Origin: Rhodoferax sp.
Lineage (GTDB): Bacteria > Pseudomonadota > Gammaproteobacteria > Burkholderiales > Burkholderiaceae_C
Direction of reading: 5' to 3'
Assembly (NCBI RefSeq): GCF_025354435.1
Contig: NZ_JANXMU010000073.1
Location: forward strand, 62,001 to 126,000
Length of the DNA: 64,000 nucleotides
Shown here: positions 9,274 to 17,253 of the stretch, in pieces
Layout: the number at the start of each line of letters is the position of its first letter
How positions within the stretch are numbered: the stretch's first letter is position 1
Notes under the pieces: generated by a model
Database searches by the model: none
Told to the model about the DNA's origin: nothing
What the model saw: the letters and a program-made list of their open reading frames with translations, nothing else
Made by a program: the position numbers and the translations under genes

Positions 9274-10173
9274 CTAAATGGCTTCCTGCAACGCGGGCAG
9301 GTCGGCGGTTTGCTGGGCGGTGGGGGCTTGCAGCCACTGGCCGATGCGGTCGAGCAGGGCGGTCACGTCGGGGGCCAGCGTGCCCTGGGCCCGCTCCAGC
9401 GCGGCCAGCCGGTCTTCCACCGACGACAGGGTGGGCGTCAACGCGGCCACGCGGTCTTGCATGGCGCGGATGGCCCCGGCAGTCCAGCGCAGGTGGGTGG
9501 TGTCAAACGGCACGTGGGTGGACAGCAGGCGCAGCTGCGTGATGTCGGCGGCCAGCTTGCGGCGGCCTGCCTGCAGGGCATGCGGGTCGTCTGTGCCCTG
9601 GCGTGGGCCGGGTTGCAGCAGCTTGGCCAGCCACTGGCGGGCATCGCCCAGCGTGCGGTCCAGCAGGCCCAGTACGGTGGGGGCCAGCCCCACGGGCAGC
9701 ACGATGCTGTGGACCAGGGTGGCGCACAAAATTGCCAGGCCGATTTCTTCCACCCGGGCCACGGCGGTGTCAAAAATCAGCAGCGGGGCCTGCACCAACG
9801 GAAATCCGATCAGCGCCGCCGTGTACCCGGCCAGCAGAAAGATGTAGGCCCGCGGCGTGCGGTCTAGCAGCGAGACAAACAGGCACAGCCCGACCCACAG
9901 CGCCAGCGCTAGGGTCAGCAGCTCGGGCGCGTTGGACAGCGAGGGCACCAGCAGCACCGCAGCCGTGCTGCCCACCAATGTGCCCAGAAACCGGAACAGC
10001 GCCTTGGAGCGCACGGCCCCCGCCAGCGGGTTGGCCACCACGTAGGCCGTCAGCAGCGACCAGAACGGGCGCGGCAGCCCGGCCCGGCTGGCCAGGTACA
10101 TGGCCAGCATGCCCGCAGCAAAGCTTTTGGCCGAAAACAGCAGGTCGGCCCGGCTGAAGTGCGGGAGTTTCAT
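9274..10173 (-). CDS. FUSC-family efflux pump, N-terminal part (ends at amber codon)
   Basis: This is the first half of the FUSC pump. Residues about 15-160 form the first membrane bundle (FWSLLTAYVVANPLAGA, then hydrophobic spans to about 163). A helical cytoplasmic domain follows, ending LPALQEAI before TAG. Intact AaeB/FUSC proteins carry a second bundle, which is found here in the same frame beyond the stop. The start codon overlaps the MarR gene stop as ATGA, so this is the second gene of the efflux operon. Whether the TAG is a real mutation, a population variant or a sequence error cannot be told from one sequence. Confidence 0.85.
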   Translation of the reverse strand: MKLPHFSRADLLFSAKSFAAGMLAMYLASRAGLPRPFWSLLTAYVVANPLAGAVRSKALFRFLGTLVGSTAAVLLVPSLSNAPELLTLALALWVGLCLFVSLLDRTPRAYIFLLAGYTAALIGFPLVQAPLLIFDTAVARVEEIGLAILCATLVHSIVLPVGLAPTVLGLLDRTLGDARQWLAKLLQPGPRQGTDDPHALQAGRRKLAADITQLRLLSTHVPFDTTHLRWTAGAIRAMQDRVAALTPTLSSVEDRLAALERAQGTLAPDVTALLDRIGQWLQAPTAQQTADLPALQEAI

Positions 10174-10664
10174 GGTGCCGACGGAGCTGAACGCAGCTCC
10201 ACACTGGGTTTGCGGCCCAGGCGCTGCTCCAGCGTGGCGAATACGCGCAGGCAGGCGGCCACGTCGGCATCGCTTACGCCCTCGTACAAGGTGGTGCGCA
10301 GATCGGTGAGGGCGGCCTCGATGTGGGCGCGGACCTCGGCACCCGTGGGGGTGAGGTGCAGTGTTTTGGCGCGCCGGTCCAGCGGGTCTTCCACGCAGGC
10401 GATGAGCCCGAGCTTTTCCAGCTGGGCGATGGAGCGCACCAGGGACGGCCCCTCGATCCCCAGCAGATTCGCCAGCACACCGGGGCGCAGGCCGTCGCCG
10501 TGGCGGCCAATCATCACCAGCGGCAAGGCCAGTGCCTGCGACAGACCGGCGTGGGCCACGGTGCTGTCCACCGCCGCACGGTAGCCGCGCTGCAGGCTGG
10601 CCAGAGAGACCGACAAGGCCATCAGCGAGGCGGCCCGTTCGGCCGGAGTGGGGTGGGAGGGCAT
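10170..10664 (-). CDS. MarR-family regulator of the efflux operon
   Basis: This is a 164-residue winged-helix repressor-type protein, with LSQALALPLVMIGRHGDGLRPGVLANLLGIEG leading into the recognition helix and DRRAKTLHLTPTGAEV as the wing. Such regulators sense phenolic or aromatic ligands and usually repress an adjacent efflux system. It is first in the operon with the FUSC gene (ATGA overlap) and divergent from benE, with about 58 bp between the start codons. The chosen start (MPSHPTP) follows from MarR length; the long upstream extension of the frame is antisense to benE. Confidence 0.9.
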   Translation of the reverse strand: MPSHPTPAERAASLMALSVSLASLQRGYRAAVDSTVAHAGLSQALALPLVMIGRHGDGLRPGVLANLLGIEGPSLVRSIAQLEKLGLIACVEDPLDRRAKTLHLTPTGAEVRAHIEAALTDLRTTLYEGVSDADVAACLRVFATLEQRLGRKPSVELRSAPSAP

Positions 10665-10680
10665 GTGTACATTTAAATTA

Positions 10681-10694
10681 GTTAGCTTGCTACC
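10681..10694. promoter_or_regulatory. Candidate MarR operator between marR and benE
   Basis: GTTAGC-TT-GCTACC is a near-perfect inverted repeat (one mismatch) in the short AT-rich divergent promoter region. Its position would let one MarR dimer control both directions. This is inference from symmetry and location only. Confidence 0.4.
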
Positions 10695-10722
10695 TATTTT
10701 AGAGGAGAACGCATTTTCTGTC

Positions 10723-11916
10723 ATGGACAATGGATGCATGACGTTTTTTAAAGACATAAACCTTTCCGCCACCACCGCCGGTTTCGTGGCGGTACTGGTC
10801 GGCTTCACCAGCTCGGTGGCCATCGTTTTCCAGGCCGCGCAGGCCCTGCACGCCACGCCGGAGCAGCTCACCTCGTGGATGTGGGCGCTGGGCCTGGGCA
10901 TGGGGCTGTGCACGCTGCTGCCCTCGCTGTGGCTGCGCCAGCCGGTGATGATTGCCTGGTCCACGCCCGGCGCGGCAGTGGTGGCCACGGCGGCATTGGC
11001 GGGCGGCTTCAGCATGTCCGAGGCGATTGGTGCCTTCATGGCCAGCGGCGCGCTGATTGCGCTGTGCGGCATCACCGGTCTGTTCGAGCGGGTGATGGGC
11101 CGCATTCCGGTGGCGATTGCCGCCGCTCTGCTAGCCGGGGTACTGGCGCGCTTTGGGCTGAACGGCTTTGCCGCCGCCCAGTCGGCCCTGCCGCTGGTGT
11201 TGCTGATGCTGGCCACCTATTTGCTGGCCCGGCGCTGGCTGCCGCGTTTTGCGGTGGTGCTGACTTTGCTGGTTGCTATTGCTTTCGTAGCTGCTCGTGG
11301 AGAGTTCATCAGCGCTGGCATCGTGTTTTCCTTGGCAAAACCGGTGCTGGTGGTGCCCACGTTTACCTGGAGCGCGATGGTCAGCATGGCGCTGCCGCTG
11401 TTCGTGGTGACCATGGCCTCGCAAAACCTGCCTGGCGTGGCGGCCATCCGGGCGGCGGGCTATGCCATGCCGATCTCCAAACTCATCACCATCACCGGCC
11501 TGGCCACGCTGGTGCTGGCCCCGTTCGGCGCGTTTGCGCTGTGCCTGAGCTCCATCACCGCCGCCATCTGCATGGGCCCCGAGGCGCATAGCGACAAGGC
11601 CAAGCGCTACACCGCCGCCGCCGCCTGCGGCATCTTCTACGTGCTGATCGGCATCTTTGGCGCGGCCATCACCGGCGTGCTGACGGCCTTTCCGCGCGAG
11701 CTGATTGCCGCCATCGCCGGGCTGGCGCTGCTGGGCACGATTGGCGGTGCGCTGTCCACCGCCCTGCACGACCCACAGCACCGCGAGGCCGCTACCATCA
11801 CTTTCCTGGTCACGCTCAGCGGCGTGGTGATAGCCGGTGTGGGCTCGGCCTTTTGGGGTGTGGTGGCCGGGGCCATCGCCCTGTTTGTGCAACAGTACCG
11901 CCGTTCCATTGTTTGA
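10723..11916 (+). CDS. benE: Benzoate/H+ symporter, BenE family
   Basis: This inner-membrane carrier of about 397 residues has a conserved N-terminus (MTFFKDINLSATTAGFVAVLVGF) and roughly 11-12 hydrophobic spans. Family blocks include WSTPGAAVVATAAL, RIPVAIAAALLAGVLARFG and ASQNLPGVAAIRAAGY. BenE members import benzoate by proton symport. The start could be 10723 or the ATG at 10738; a GAGGAG ribosome site near 10702-10707 favours the upstream one. The segment about residues 184-203 (VAIAFVAARGEFISAGIVF) is encoded by a family 1 palindromic repeat lying in frame. The gene is divergent from the MarR efflux operon, which fits aromatic-acid handling. Confidence 0.93.
   Translation: MDNGCMTFFKDINLSATTAGFVAVLVGFTSSVAIVFQAAQALHATPEQLTSWMWALGLGMGLCTLLPSLWLRQPVMIAWSTPGAAVVATAALAGGFSMSEAIGAFMASGALIALCGITGLFERVMGRIPVAIAAALLAGVLARFGLNGFAAAQSALPLVLLMLATYLLARRWLPRFAVVLTLLVAIAFVAARGEFISAGIVFSLAKPVLVVPTFTWSAMVSMALPLFVVTMASQNLPGVAAIRAAGYAMPISKLITITGLATLVLAPFGAFALCLSSITAAICMGPEAHSDKAKRYTAAAACGIFYVLIGIFGAAITGVLTAFPRELIAAIAGLALLGTIGGALSTALHDPQHREAATITFLVTLSGVVIAGVGSAFWGVVAGAIALFVQQYRRSIV
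11272..11332 (+). repeat. Family 1 palindromic repeat in frame inside benE
   Basis: GTTGCTATTGCTTTCGTAGC, then CTGCTCGTGG...CATCAGCGCTGG, follows the repeat consensus across about 60 bp. It is read through in frame by benE as part of a loop/membrane segment. The GCTATT...GTAGCTGCT start and AGCGCTGG right arm are the recognisable parts. Confidence 0.5.
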
Positions 11917-11924
11917 AGGTTTCC

Positions 11925-12884
11925 ATGAACATCCTCTTCGTCGCCGATCCCCTTGAATCTTTCAAAATCCACAAGGACACTACCTTTGTAATGATGCGCG
12001 AGGCGCAGCGGCGCGGGCACACCATTTCAGCCTGCGAGCCGCAGGATTTGCAGTGGCAAACCGGCGGGGTGGTGACGGCGCAGGTGCGGGATATCCATCT
12101 CACCGGGGACAAGGCCGCCTGGTTCAGCGTGGCCCAGCCGTTGTTTGCGGGCAGCCCGCGTGCTTTGAGAGACTTTGGCGCGATCATCATGCGCAAGGAC
12201 CCGCCGTTTGATTCGGAATTCTTCTACGCCACCCACCTGCTGGAGCAGGCCGAGCGCGAGGGTGCCCGGGTGTTCAACAAGCCGCGCGCGCTGCGCGACC
12301 ACCCGGAAAAGCTGGCCATCATGGAGTTCCCGCAGTTCAGCGGCCCCACGCTGGTGACGCGCAGCGCCGAGGCCATCAAGGCCTTCCACGCCACGCACCG
12401 CGACATCATCTTGAAGCCGCTGGACGGCATGGGCGGCATGGGTATCTTCCGGGTGAAGGACGACGGCTTGAACCTGGGCGGCATCATCGAGACGCTGAAT
12501 AAAGACGGTGCCCAAAGCGTGATGGTGCAAAAGTTTCTGCCCGAAATCGTCCTGGGCGACAAGCGCGTGCTGGTGATCGGCGGCAAGCCGGTGCCGTTCT
12601 GCCTAGCGCGCATTCCGCAGGGCGGGGAGGTGCGTGGCAATCTGGCGGTGGGCGGCAAGGGCGTTGCGCAGCCGCTGTCAGAGCGCGACCGCGAGATCGG
12701 CGAAACCCTGGGCCCCATCCTGGCGGCGCGCGGCCTGCTGCTGGTGGGCGTGGATGTGATCGGCGACTGCGTCACCGAAATCAACGTGACCAGCCCCACC
12801 TGCTTCCAGGAAATCTTCGACCAGACCGGCTGCGACGTGGCGGCGCTGTTTATCGACGCGCTGGAAGCTGCCCTGAAAATTTAA
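11925..12884 (+). CDS. gshB: Glutathione synthetase
   Basis: GshB ligates gamma-glutamylcysteine and glycine using ATP. The 319-residue protein matches E. coli GshB in length and shows MNILFVADPLESFKIHKDTTF at the N-terminus, the ATP-grasp elements FNKPRALRDHPEKLA, ILKPLDGMGGMGIFR and the C-terminal ITEINVTSPTCFQEI-type block. It starts eight bases after benE and has no close partner downstream; the gamma-glutamate-cysteine ligase gene is not in view. The stop codon abuts a dispersed repeat. Confidence 0.97.
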   Translation: MNILFVADPLESFKIHKDTTFVMMREAQRRGHTISACEPQDLQWQTGGVVTAQVRDIHLTGDKAAWFSVAQPLFAGSPRALRDFGAIIMRKDPPFDSEFFYATHLLEQAEREGARVFNKPRALRDHPEKLAIMEFPQFSGPTLVTRSAEAIKAFHATHRDIILKPLDGMGGMGIFRVKDDGLNLGGIIETLNKDGAQSVMVQKFLPEIVLGDKRVLVIGGKPVPFCLARIPQGGEVRGNLAVGGKGVAQPLSERDREIGETLGPILAARGLLLVGVDVIGDCVTEINVTSPTCFQEIFDQTGCDVAALFIDALEAALKI

Positions 12885-12885
12885 A

Positions 12886-12944
12886 CAAAATAGGTCACTA
12901 GCGTAGACAGTGCCTGCGCTAGTGGCTATTTATTTTGTAGCAAT
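12886..12944 (+). repeat. Family 1 palindromic repeat after gshB
   Basis: The two arms are ATAGGTCACTAGCG and TGCGCTAGTGGCTATT around a short centre; CACTAGCG and CGCTAGTG are exact inverse complements. It starts one base after the gshB stop codon and lies between gshB and the convergent ABC transporter gene, so it could also act as a transcript-end hairpin. Confidence 0.65.
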
Positions 12945-12961
12945 CCTACTTGGTAGCCGTT

Positions 12962-14305
12962 TTACGCGGCCTCGTCGGCGGTTTCGTTTTTCGGCACAAA
13001 CACCATCCGCGTCTTGGCGTTGCAGTCCATCAGCCCGGCGTAGCGGCCCCAGGCAATCATGGTCTGGAAGATGCGTTCGGGGTTGTCGTAGGGCAGGGCG
13101 CTGCCGATGTCCTTGATGACGCGGTCGGCTTCCACTTCTTCGTACTCGTGCAGCAGGGCGATGATGATGTGGAACAGCCGCAGCTTGAACACCTGTTCGG
13201 CAAAAATGGCGCGGCGGGTGGCGGGGTCAGCGGCCACAAAGCGGCGGCCCAGTTCGGTAAACACCACCTGGTCTTTCGGCGTGTCGATCAGCTCCAGGAT
13301 TTCTGCGGCCTTTACCAGCGCAATCGTCTCGCCAAACTCCTTGCCGATCTCGTCCGAGATGTCGTAGATGTTGGACAGTTCGGGCGAGTCGTTCAAGATG
13401 CTCAGCAGGCCCAGAATCTGCCCCACCGGCACCAGCGGAATCGACTCCATGCGGGTGCGGGCGCGCGAGATGGGCTGGCCGGCCAGCTGCACTTCGGCGG
13501 GCGTATCCGGCAAGGTGGTGGTGGTGATGCATTCGTGGATCAGGCTGACCAGCCGCTGGAATTCCGGGCTCTTGGTGTCGCGCGGATACGGCAAGGGGTT
13601 CTCCAGCACCAGGCCCAGGCGGCCGGGGCGCGGGAACAGCACCACTATGCGGGTGGCCATTTCTACTGCTTCCTCGATGTTGTGCGTCACCATGAAGATC
13701 GAGCTCAGCCCCGTGCCCGGCGTGCGCCACAGGTTGATCAGCTCCTGGCGCAGGTTCTCGGCGGTCAGCACGTCCAGGGCGCTGAAGGCTTCGTCCAGGC
13801 ACAGCAGCCGGGGCTGCGACACCAGGGCGCGGGCAATGCCGACGCGCTGGCGCATGCCACCCGACAGTTCGCGCGGATAGGCCCCGTGGTAGTTGCCCAG
13901 GCCGATCAGCTCGATGGCGCGGTCCACAGCGATGTCGCGGTCAGCGCGGCTGATGGGGCGTGCCATCAGGCCCACGGCCACGTTTTGCTCCACCGTCAAC
14001 CAGGGGTACAGCGCGAAAGTCTGGAACACCACCGAGGCTTCGTCGTTGATGCCGCGCAGGGTTTCGCCCTTGTGCAAGACCCGGCCCGAGGTGGGCTCGA
14101 TCAGCCCGGTCAGGCAGCGCAGGATGGTGGACTTGCCCGAGCCCGACTGGCCCAGCAAGGCCAGCAGCTCGCCCTCGTGCACGGCCACGTCGATCTGGTC
14201 CAGCACCTTGAGTTCGTGCCCGCCGCTGGTGGTGAACAGCTTGGTGACGGCGCGCAGCTCGGCAATCGGTGCTTGGGGGCTGGTGGAAGTGATGTGGGTA
14301 GTCAT
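12962..14305 (-). CDS. ABC transporter ATP-binding protein with AAA-associated C-terminal domain
   Basis: This is a nitrate/sulfonate/taurine-class ATPase. The N-terminal part (about residues 15-245) has Walker A GQSGSGKST, signature LSGGMRQRVGIARAL, Walker B LLCLDEAF and the H-loop MVTHNIEEA. The C-terminal part (about 290-430) is an added domain of the AAA-associated type found on a subset of these ATPases, probably regulatory. An ATG eight bases after the permease stop is used here; a TTG four codons earlier overlaps that stop. It pairs with the fused permease gene upstream. No substrate-binding protein is adjacent, so the substrate is unknown. Confidence 0.92.
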   Translation of the reverse strand: MTTHITSTSPQAPIAELRAVTKLFTTSGGHELKVLDQIDVAVHEGELLALLGQSGSGKSTILRCLTGLIEPTSGRVLHKGETLRGINDEASVVFQTFALYPWLTVEQNVAVGLMARPISRADRDIAVDRAIELIGLGNYHGAYPRELSGGMRQRVGIARALVSQPRLLCLDEAFSALDVLTAENLRQELINLWRTPGTGLSSIFMVTHNIEEAVEMATRIVVLFPRPGRLGLVLENPLPYPRDTKSPEFQRLVSLIHECITTTTLPDTPAEVQLAGQPISRARTRMESIPLVPVGQILGLLSILNDSPELSNIYDISDEIGKEFGETIALVKAAEILELIDTPKDQVVFTELGRRFVAADPATRRAIFAEQVFKLRLFHIIIALLHEYEEVEADRVIKDIGSALPYDNPERIFQTMIAWGRYAGLMDCNAKTRMVFVPKNETADEAA

Positions 14306-14313
14306 GGGAAGGA

Positions 14314-16056
14314 TCAATCCAGCCGGAAGCGGCGTTCTGCAAAACCGTATAAACGCCGCCAGACCAGCTTGTTCATGGCGACGACGAAAAGTGACATCAC
14401 GCCAATGCTGGCGATGATGAGGGCGGTGTCACCGCTTTTGGTGACTTCGGCAATGTAGGCACCCAGGCCGTCGGCCTTGAGGGTGGTGTCACCCCAGGTG
14501 GCCAGCTCGGCCACGATGCTGGCATTCCAGGCACCCCCGGCAGCGGTGCAGGCGCCGGTGACCCAGAACGGAAAGATGGCCGGCAGGATCAGCGTGCGCC
14601 ACAGCTTCCACTGGCGCAGGCCGTAGATTTGGGCGACTTCTTTCATCTCGTTCGGAATCGCCATGGCCCCGGCGATCACGTTGAACAGGATGTACCACTG
14701 CGTGCCCATGGCGATCAGCAAGATGCTGCCCCAGTTCATCGGCGTGCGAGTGGCCACAAAGAAGCCGACCATGATGGGGAAGGTCATGTTGACCGGGAAC
14801 GAGGCCCCGATCTGCGCCAGCGGCTGGGCATAGCGCGCCACCTTGGGGTGGAAACCGATCCACACGCCAATCGGTGTCCAGACCAGCGTGGCCAGCACCG
14901 TCATGGCCAGCACCCGCAGCAGGGTCAGAAAACCCAGCCAGAGGATGTGCCCAAACAGGCTCCAGTTGAGCGCACCGTGCAAGGCGGCAATGGCCGCAAA
15001 CACCCCCACGATGGCTTCAAAGCCCAGCCAGGCCGCCAGTGCCCAGCCCGCTACGCGCACGGGCCAGCCCACCGCCTCGGGCCGCGCCCGTTTGGTGGGC
15101 GGCAGGTTGCGCCGCAGGAACCGGCCCAGCCCATCTTCCAGCGGCTGCCAGACGTGCAGCGTCAGCCAGGTAAAAACATAGCTGCCGCGCAGCAGGTTGT
15201 AGACCCACGAGGTGGGCACCAGGCCGGATTCGGTGAGTTCGATCTTGAACTTGTCGGCCCACACCAGCAGGGGCCGCCAGACCAGCTGGTCGCTGGCCAA
15301 AATCAGCACCAGCATGGCCACCACGGCCCACAAGGCGGCCTGGTTGTCGCCTTTTTCGATGGCCGTGGCCATGTAGGAGCCCAGGCCGGGCAGCTTGATG
15401 TCTTTGTTCATCACGCTGATGGCCTCACTTTGCGCCACAAAGAACCAGCCGCCGCCAAACGACATCATCGAGTTCCAGATCAGGCTGTGTGCCGAGGCGG
15501 GCAGTTCCACCGTGCGAAATCGCTGCCAGCGGCTCAGGCCGTAGGTGGACGCGGCCTCTTGCATGTCGGCGGGGATGGTGACCATGGAATGGTAAAAACC
15601 AAACGCCATGTTCCACACTTGGCCGGTGAAGATAGCGAAGATGGCCGCGCACTCCACGCCCAGCAGGCTGCCCGGAAACAGCGCCATGAAGCCGGCCACA
15701 GTGGCCGACAGAAAACCCAGCACCGGCACCGACTGCAGCACATCCAGCGCGGGCAAGATCACCGCGCGTGCCGTGCGGTTCTTGGCAGCCAGGTAGCCCA
15801 GCGAAATCGCAAAAAACAGCGAGAAGCAAAAGGCAATCCACATGCGCAGTAGGGTGCGCCCGGCGTAGTAGGGAATCTGGCTGGTGGAGAATTCCGGCTC
15901 GGGCACGTGGCTGGGGTCGAACGCGACCAGCATGCCGTGGCCGAAGTGCATCACGCTCCATAGCAGCCCAAACAGGGTCAGCAGTACCAGGCCATCCACC
16001 CAGGTAAAGCCGGTTTGGTTGTTGTCTACAGCCAGTTGGGGGGAGGTGCTTTTCAT
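14314..16056 (-). CDS. ABC transporter permease, two fused permease domains
   Basis: This is an inner-membrane permease of about 580 residues in which two NitT/TauT-type permease units are joined head to tail. The first unit spans about residues 20-270 and the second about 330-570. Each carries an EAA-like loop: MQEAASTYGLSRWQRFRTVELP and MKEVAQIYGLRQWKLWRTLILP. The duplication means one polypeptide can supply both halves of the pore. ATG at 16056 (MKSTSPQ) is preferred over the upstream extension. It forms a two-gene unit with the ATPase; a partner binding protein would have to come from elsewhere. Confidence 0.92.
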   Translation of the reverse strand: MKSTSPQLAVDNNQTGFTWVDGLVLLTLFGLLWSVMHFGHGMLVAFDPSHVPEPEFSTSQIPYYAGRTLLRMWIAFCFSLFFAISLGYLAAKNRTARAVILPALDVLQSVPVLGFLSATVAGFMALFPGSLLGVECAAIFAIFTGQVWNMAFGFYHSMVTIPADMQEAASTYGLSRWQRFRTVELPASAHSLIWNSMMSFGGGWFFVAQSEAISVMNKDIKLPGLGSYMATAIEKGDNQAALWAVVAMLVLILASDQLVWRPLLVWADKFKIELTESGLVPTSWVYNLLRGSYVFTWLTLHVWQPLEDGLGRFLRRNLPPTKRARPEAVGWPVRVAGWALAAWLGFEAIVGVFAAIAALHGALNWSLFGHILWLGFLTLLRVLAMTVLATLVWTPIGVWIGFHPKVARYAQPLAQIGASFPVNMTFPIMVGFFVATRTPMNWGSILLIAMGTQWYILFNVIAGAMAIPNEMKEVAQIYGLRQWKLWRTLILPAIFPFWVTGACTAAGGAWNASIVAELATWGDTTLKADGLGAYIAEVTKSGDTALIIASIGVMSLFVVAMNKLVWRRLYGFAERRFRLD

Positions 16057-16166
16057 GATCGGTGCAGGCAGCAAAAGAGAGTTCAAAGGCCGACCGACAG
16101 AGGCCAGAGGGAAGGGGGCGGGTAGCACCACATATTCTGGTGTCTAAATGTGTATCCCGTATGAAT

Positions 16167-16184
16167 CGCACAATTTGTTGTGCG
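16167..16184. promoter_or_regulatory. Perfect 7-bp inverted repeat upstream of the fused permease gene
   Basis: CGCACAA-TTTG-TTGTGCG is a perfect dyad about 110 bp upstream of the permease start and in the divergent/leader region that also precedes the amidotransferase end. It has the size of a dimeric repressor site. No cognate regulator is encoded beside it, so the function is inferred from symmetry. Confidence 0.4.
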
Positions 16185-16228
16185 CATACCACGCGCACCC
16201 CGCCCTGGAGCCGAGTGGGGGAGATTTT

Positions 16229-16290
16229 TGAATATAAAAGGCTGCTGGCGCATATTCAACCTACACAAGCAGCTACTGAAACTGTAGCGC
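16229..16290 (+). repeat. Family 1 palindromic repeat near the amidotransferase gene end
   Basis: The copy reads AAAAGGCTGCTGGCGCATATT, then ACACAAGCAGCTACTGAAAC and GTAGCG. It aligns closely with the copies at 37160 and 55362, sharing the ACACAAG-AGCTACT right arm. It sits just beyond the stop codon of the minus-strand amidotransferase gene. Confidence 0.6.
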
Positions 16291-16297
16291 TTTGGGT

Positions 16298-17062
16298 TCA
16301 GCCGACCAGTGCGCCACCCACAAAGACTTTGAGCTCGCCGGGTTGAAACGCGGTCCAGGCCTCGTTGGTGGTCAGTGGCGTGGTGGCGACCATGGCCACG
16401 CGGTCGTGCGCGCTGGTGTGTTCGGCAAAGTTGATGCTCAGGTCGTCGTCTTTGAGCGTGGCTTGGGCAAACGGGTGCTGGCGCTCGATGTAGTGCAGGC
16501 TGGTGGAGGCGTGCGCCCACAGCGCCTCGCCGTTGCTGAGCAAGAAGTTGAAGGTGCCGTGGCGGGCGATGCGTTCGCTGAGTTCGCGCAGGGTCAGCGT
16601 TAGTTCGGCCACGCTGGGCACCCCGGCGTGGGATTTGGCCAGCTCTTGCATGACCCAGCAAAACGCCCGTTCGCTGTCGGTGCTGCCCACCGGGCGAAAG
16701 CTGCTGTGCAGGCGCGGGTGGAAGTCTTTCAGGTCGCCGTTGTGGGCAAACACCCAGTAGCGGCCCCACAGTTCGCGCACGAACGGGTGGCAGTTCTCCA
16801 GCGCCACCACGCCTTGGGTGGCTTTGCGGATGTGGGCAATGACGTTGCGGCTTTTGATGGGGTAGTTGCGGATCAGCGCGGCCACCGGTGACTCGCAGGC
16901 GGGCTGGTAGTCCACAAAATGGCGCAGGCCCAGGCCTTCAAAAAAAGCAATCCCCCAGCCATCGCTGTGGTGGTCGGTGCGGCCACCGCGCTCGGCAAAG
17001 CCGCTAAAGCTGAACACCACGTCGGTGGGGGTGTTGCAGTTCATTCCTAATAGTTGGCACAT
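16298..17062 (-). CDS. Class II glutamine amidotransferase (YafJ-like)
   Basis: This is a 254-residue Ntn-type glutamine amidotransferase domain standing alone. Met1 is followed by Cys2 (MCQLLGM), the expected nucleophile after Met removal. Conserved blocks HHSDGWGIAFF, IAHIRKATQG, FAHNGDL and STDSERAF match the glutaminase core of GATase class II proteins. Stand-alone YafJ-like members have no firmly assigned acceptor, so the reaction beyond glutaminase activity is unknown. The frame is open upstream but the Cys2 requirement fixes the start at MCQ. Confidence 0.9.
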   Translation of the reverse strand: MCQLLGMNCNTPTDVVFSFSGFAERGGRTDHHSDGWGIAFFEGLGLRHFVDYQPACESPVAALIRNYPIKSRNVIAHIRKATQGVVALENCHPFVRELWGRYWVFAHNGDLKDFHPRLHSSFRPVGSTDSERAFCWVMQELAKSHAGVPSVAELTLTLRELSERIARHGTFNFLLSNGEALWAHASTSLHYIERQHPFAQATLKDDDLSINFAEHTSAHDRVAMVATTPLTTNEAWTAFQPGELKVFVGGALVG

Positions 17063-17143
17063 GGAGGGACTGTACTCGGACTGGGTTGGAGGATTGCTCG
17101 GCAGTCGTAACGCAGAATGCACCCCCCCCCAGAAACACCGCAG

Positions 17144-17250
17144 AACTGGCTTCGCCAGGCTGCTGGTGTTGCCCCCTGCATGTCGTATCGGTTTTTCAAA
17201 CCGATACGAGGGGGGTTGGCGAAAAGCGCTTGCGCTGTAGCCTGGGGGTG
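17144..17250 (+). repeat. Family 2 dispersed repeat (about 105 bp), copy 1
   Basis: This element contains three nested or serial hairpins: AACTGGC-TTC-GCCAGGC; CGTATCGGTTT-TTC-AAACCGATACG (17184-17208, 11-bp perfect arms); and AGCGC-TT-GCGCT. It is followed by GTAGCCTGGGGGTG. A copy in inverted orientation lies at 39744-39849 with roughly 80 percent identity by eye over the whole length. It fills the gap between the amidotransferase and the mechanosensitive channel gene, both on the minus strand. Confidence 0.75.
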
Positions 17251-17253
17251 AGC

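Noticed and set aside
8713-9867. 384-codon open frame on the plus strand opposite the FUSC gene
   Set aside because: Composition (Gln/Gly/His-rich) and lack of ribosome site indicate a shadow of the FUSC frame; the minus strand has recognisable membrane domains.
10665-11216. Upstream extension of the MarR frame, which would give a 348-residue regulator
   Set aside because: The added part is antisense to benE and not regulator-like; a 164-residue MarR starting at MPSHPTP is normal.
12950-14458. 502-codon open frame on the plus strand
   Set aside because: It is fully antisense to the ABC ATPase gene and rich in His, Gln and Gly, as expected for a GC-rich shadow frame.
17121-17130. Run of ten C residues next to the family 2 repeat
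   Set aside because: It is a single homopolymer in a non-coding gap, with no sign of phase-variable control of a gene.
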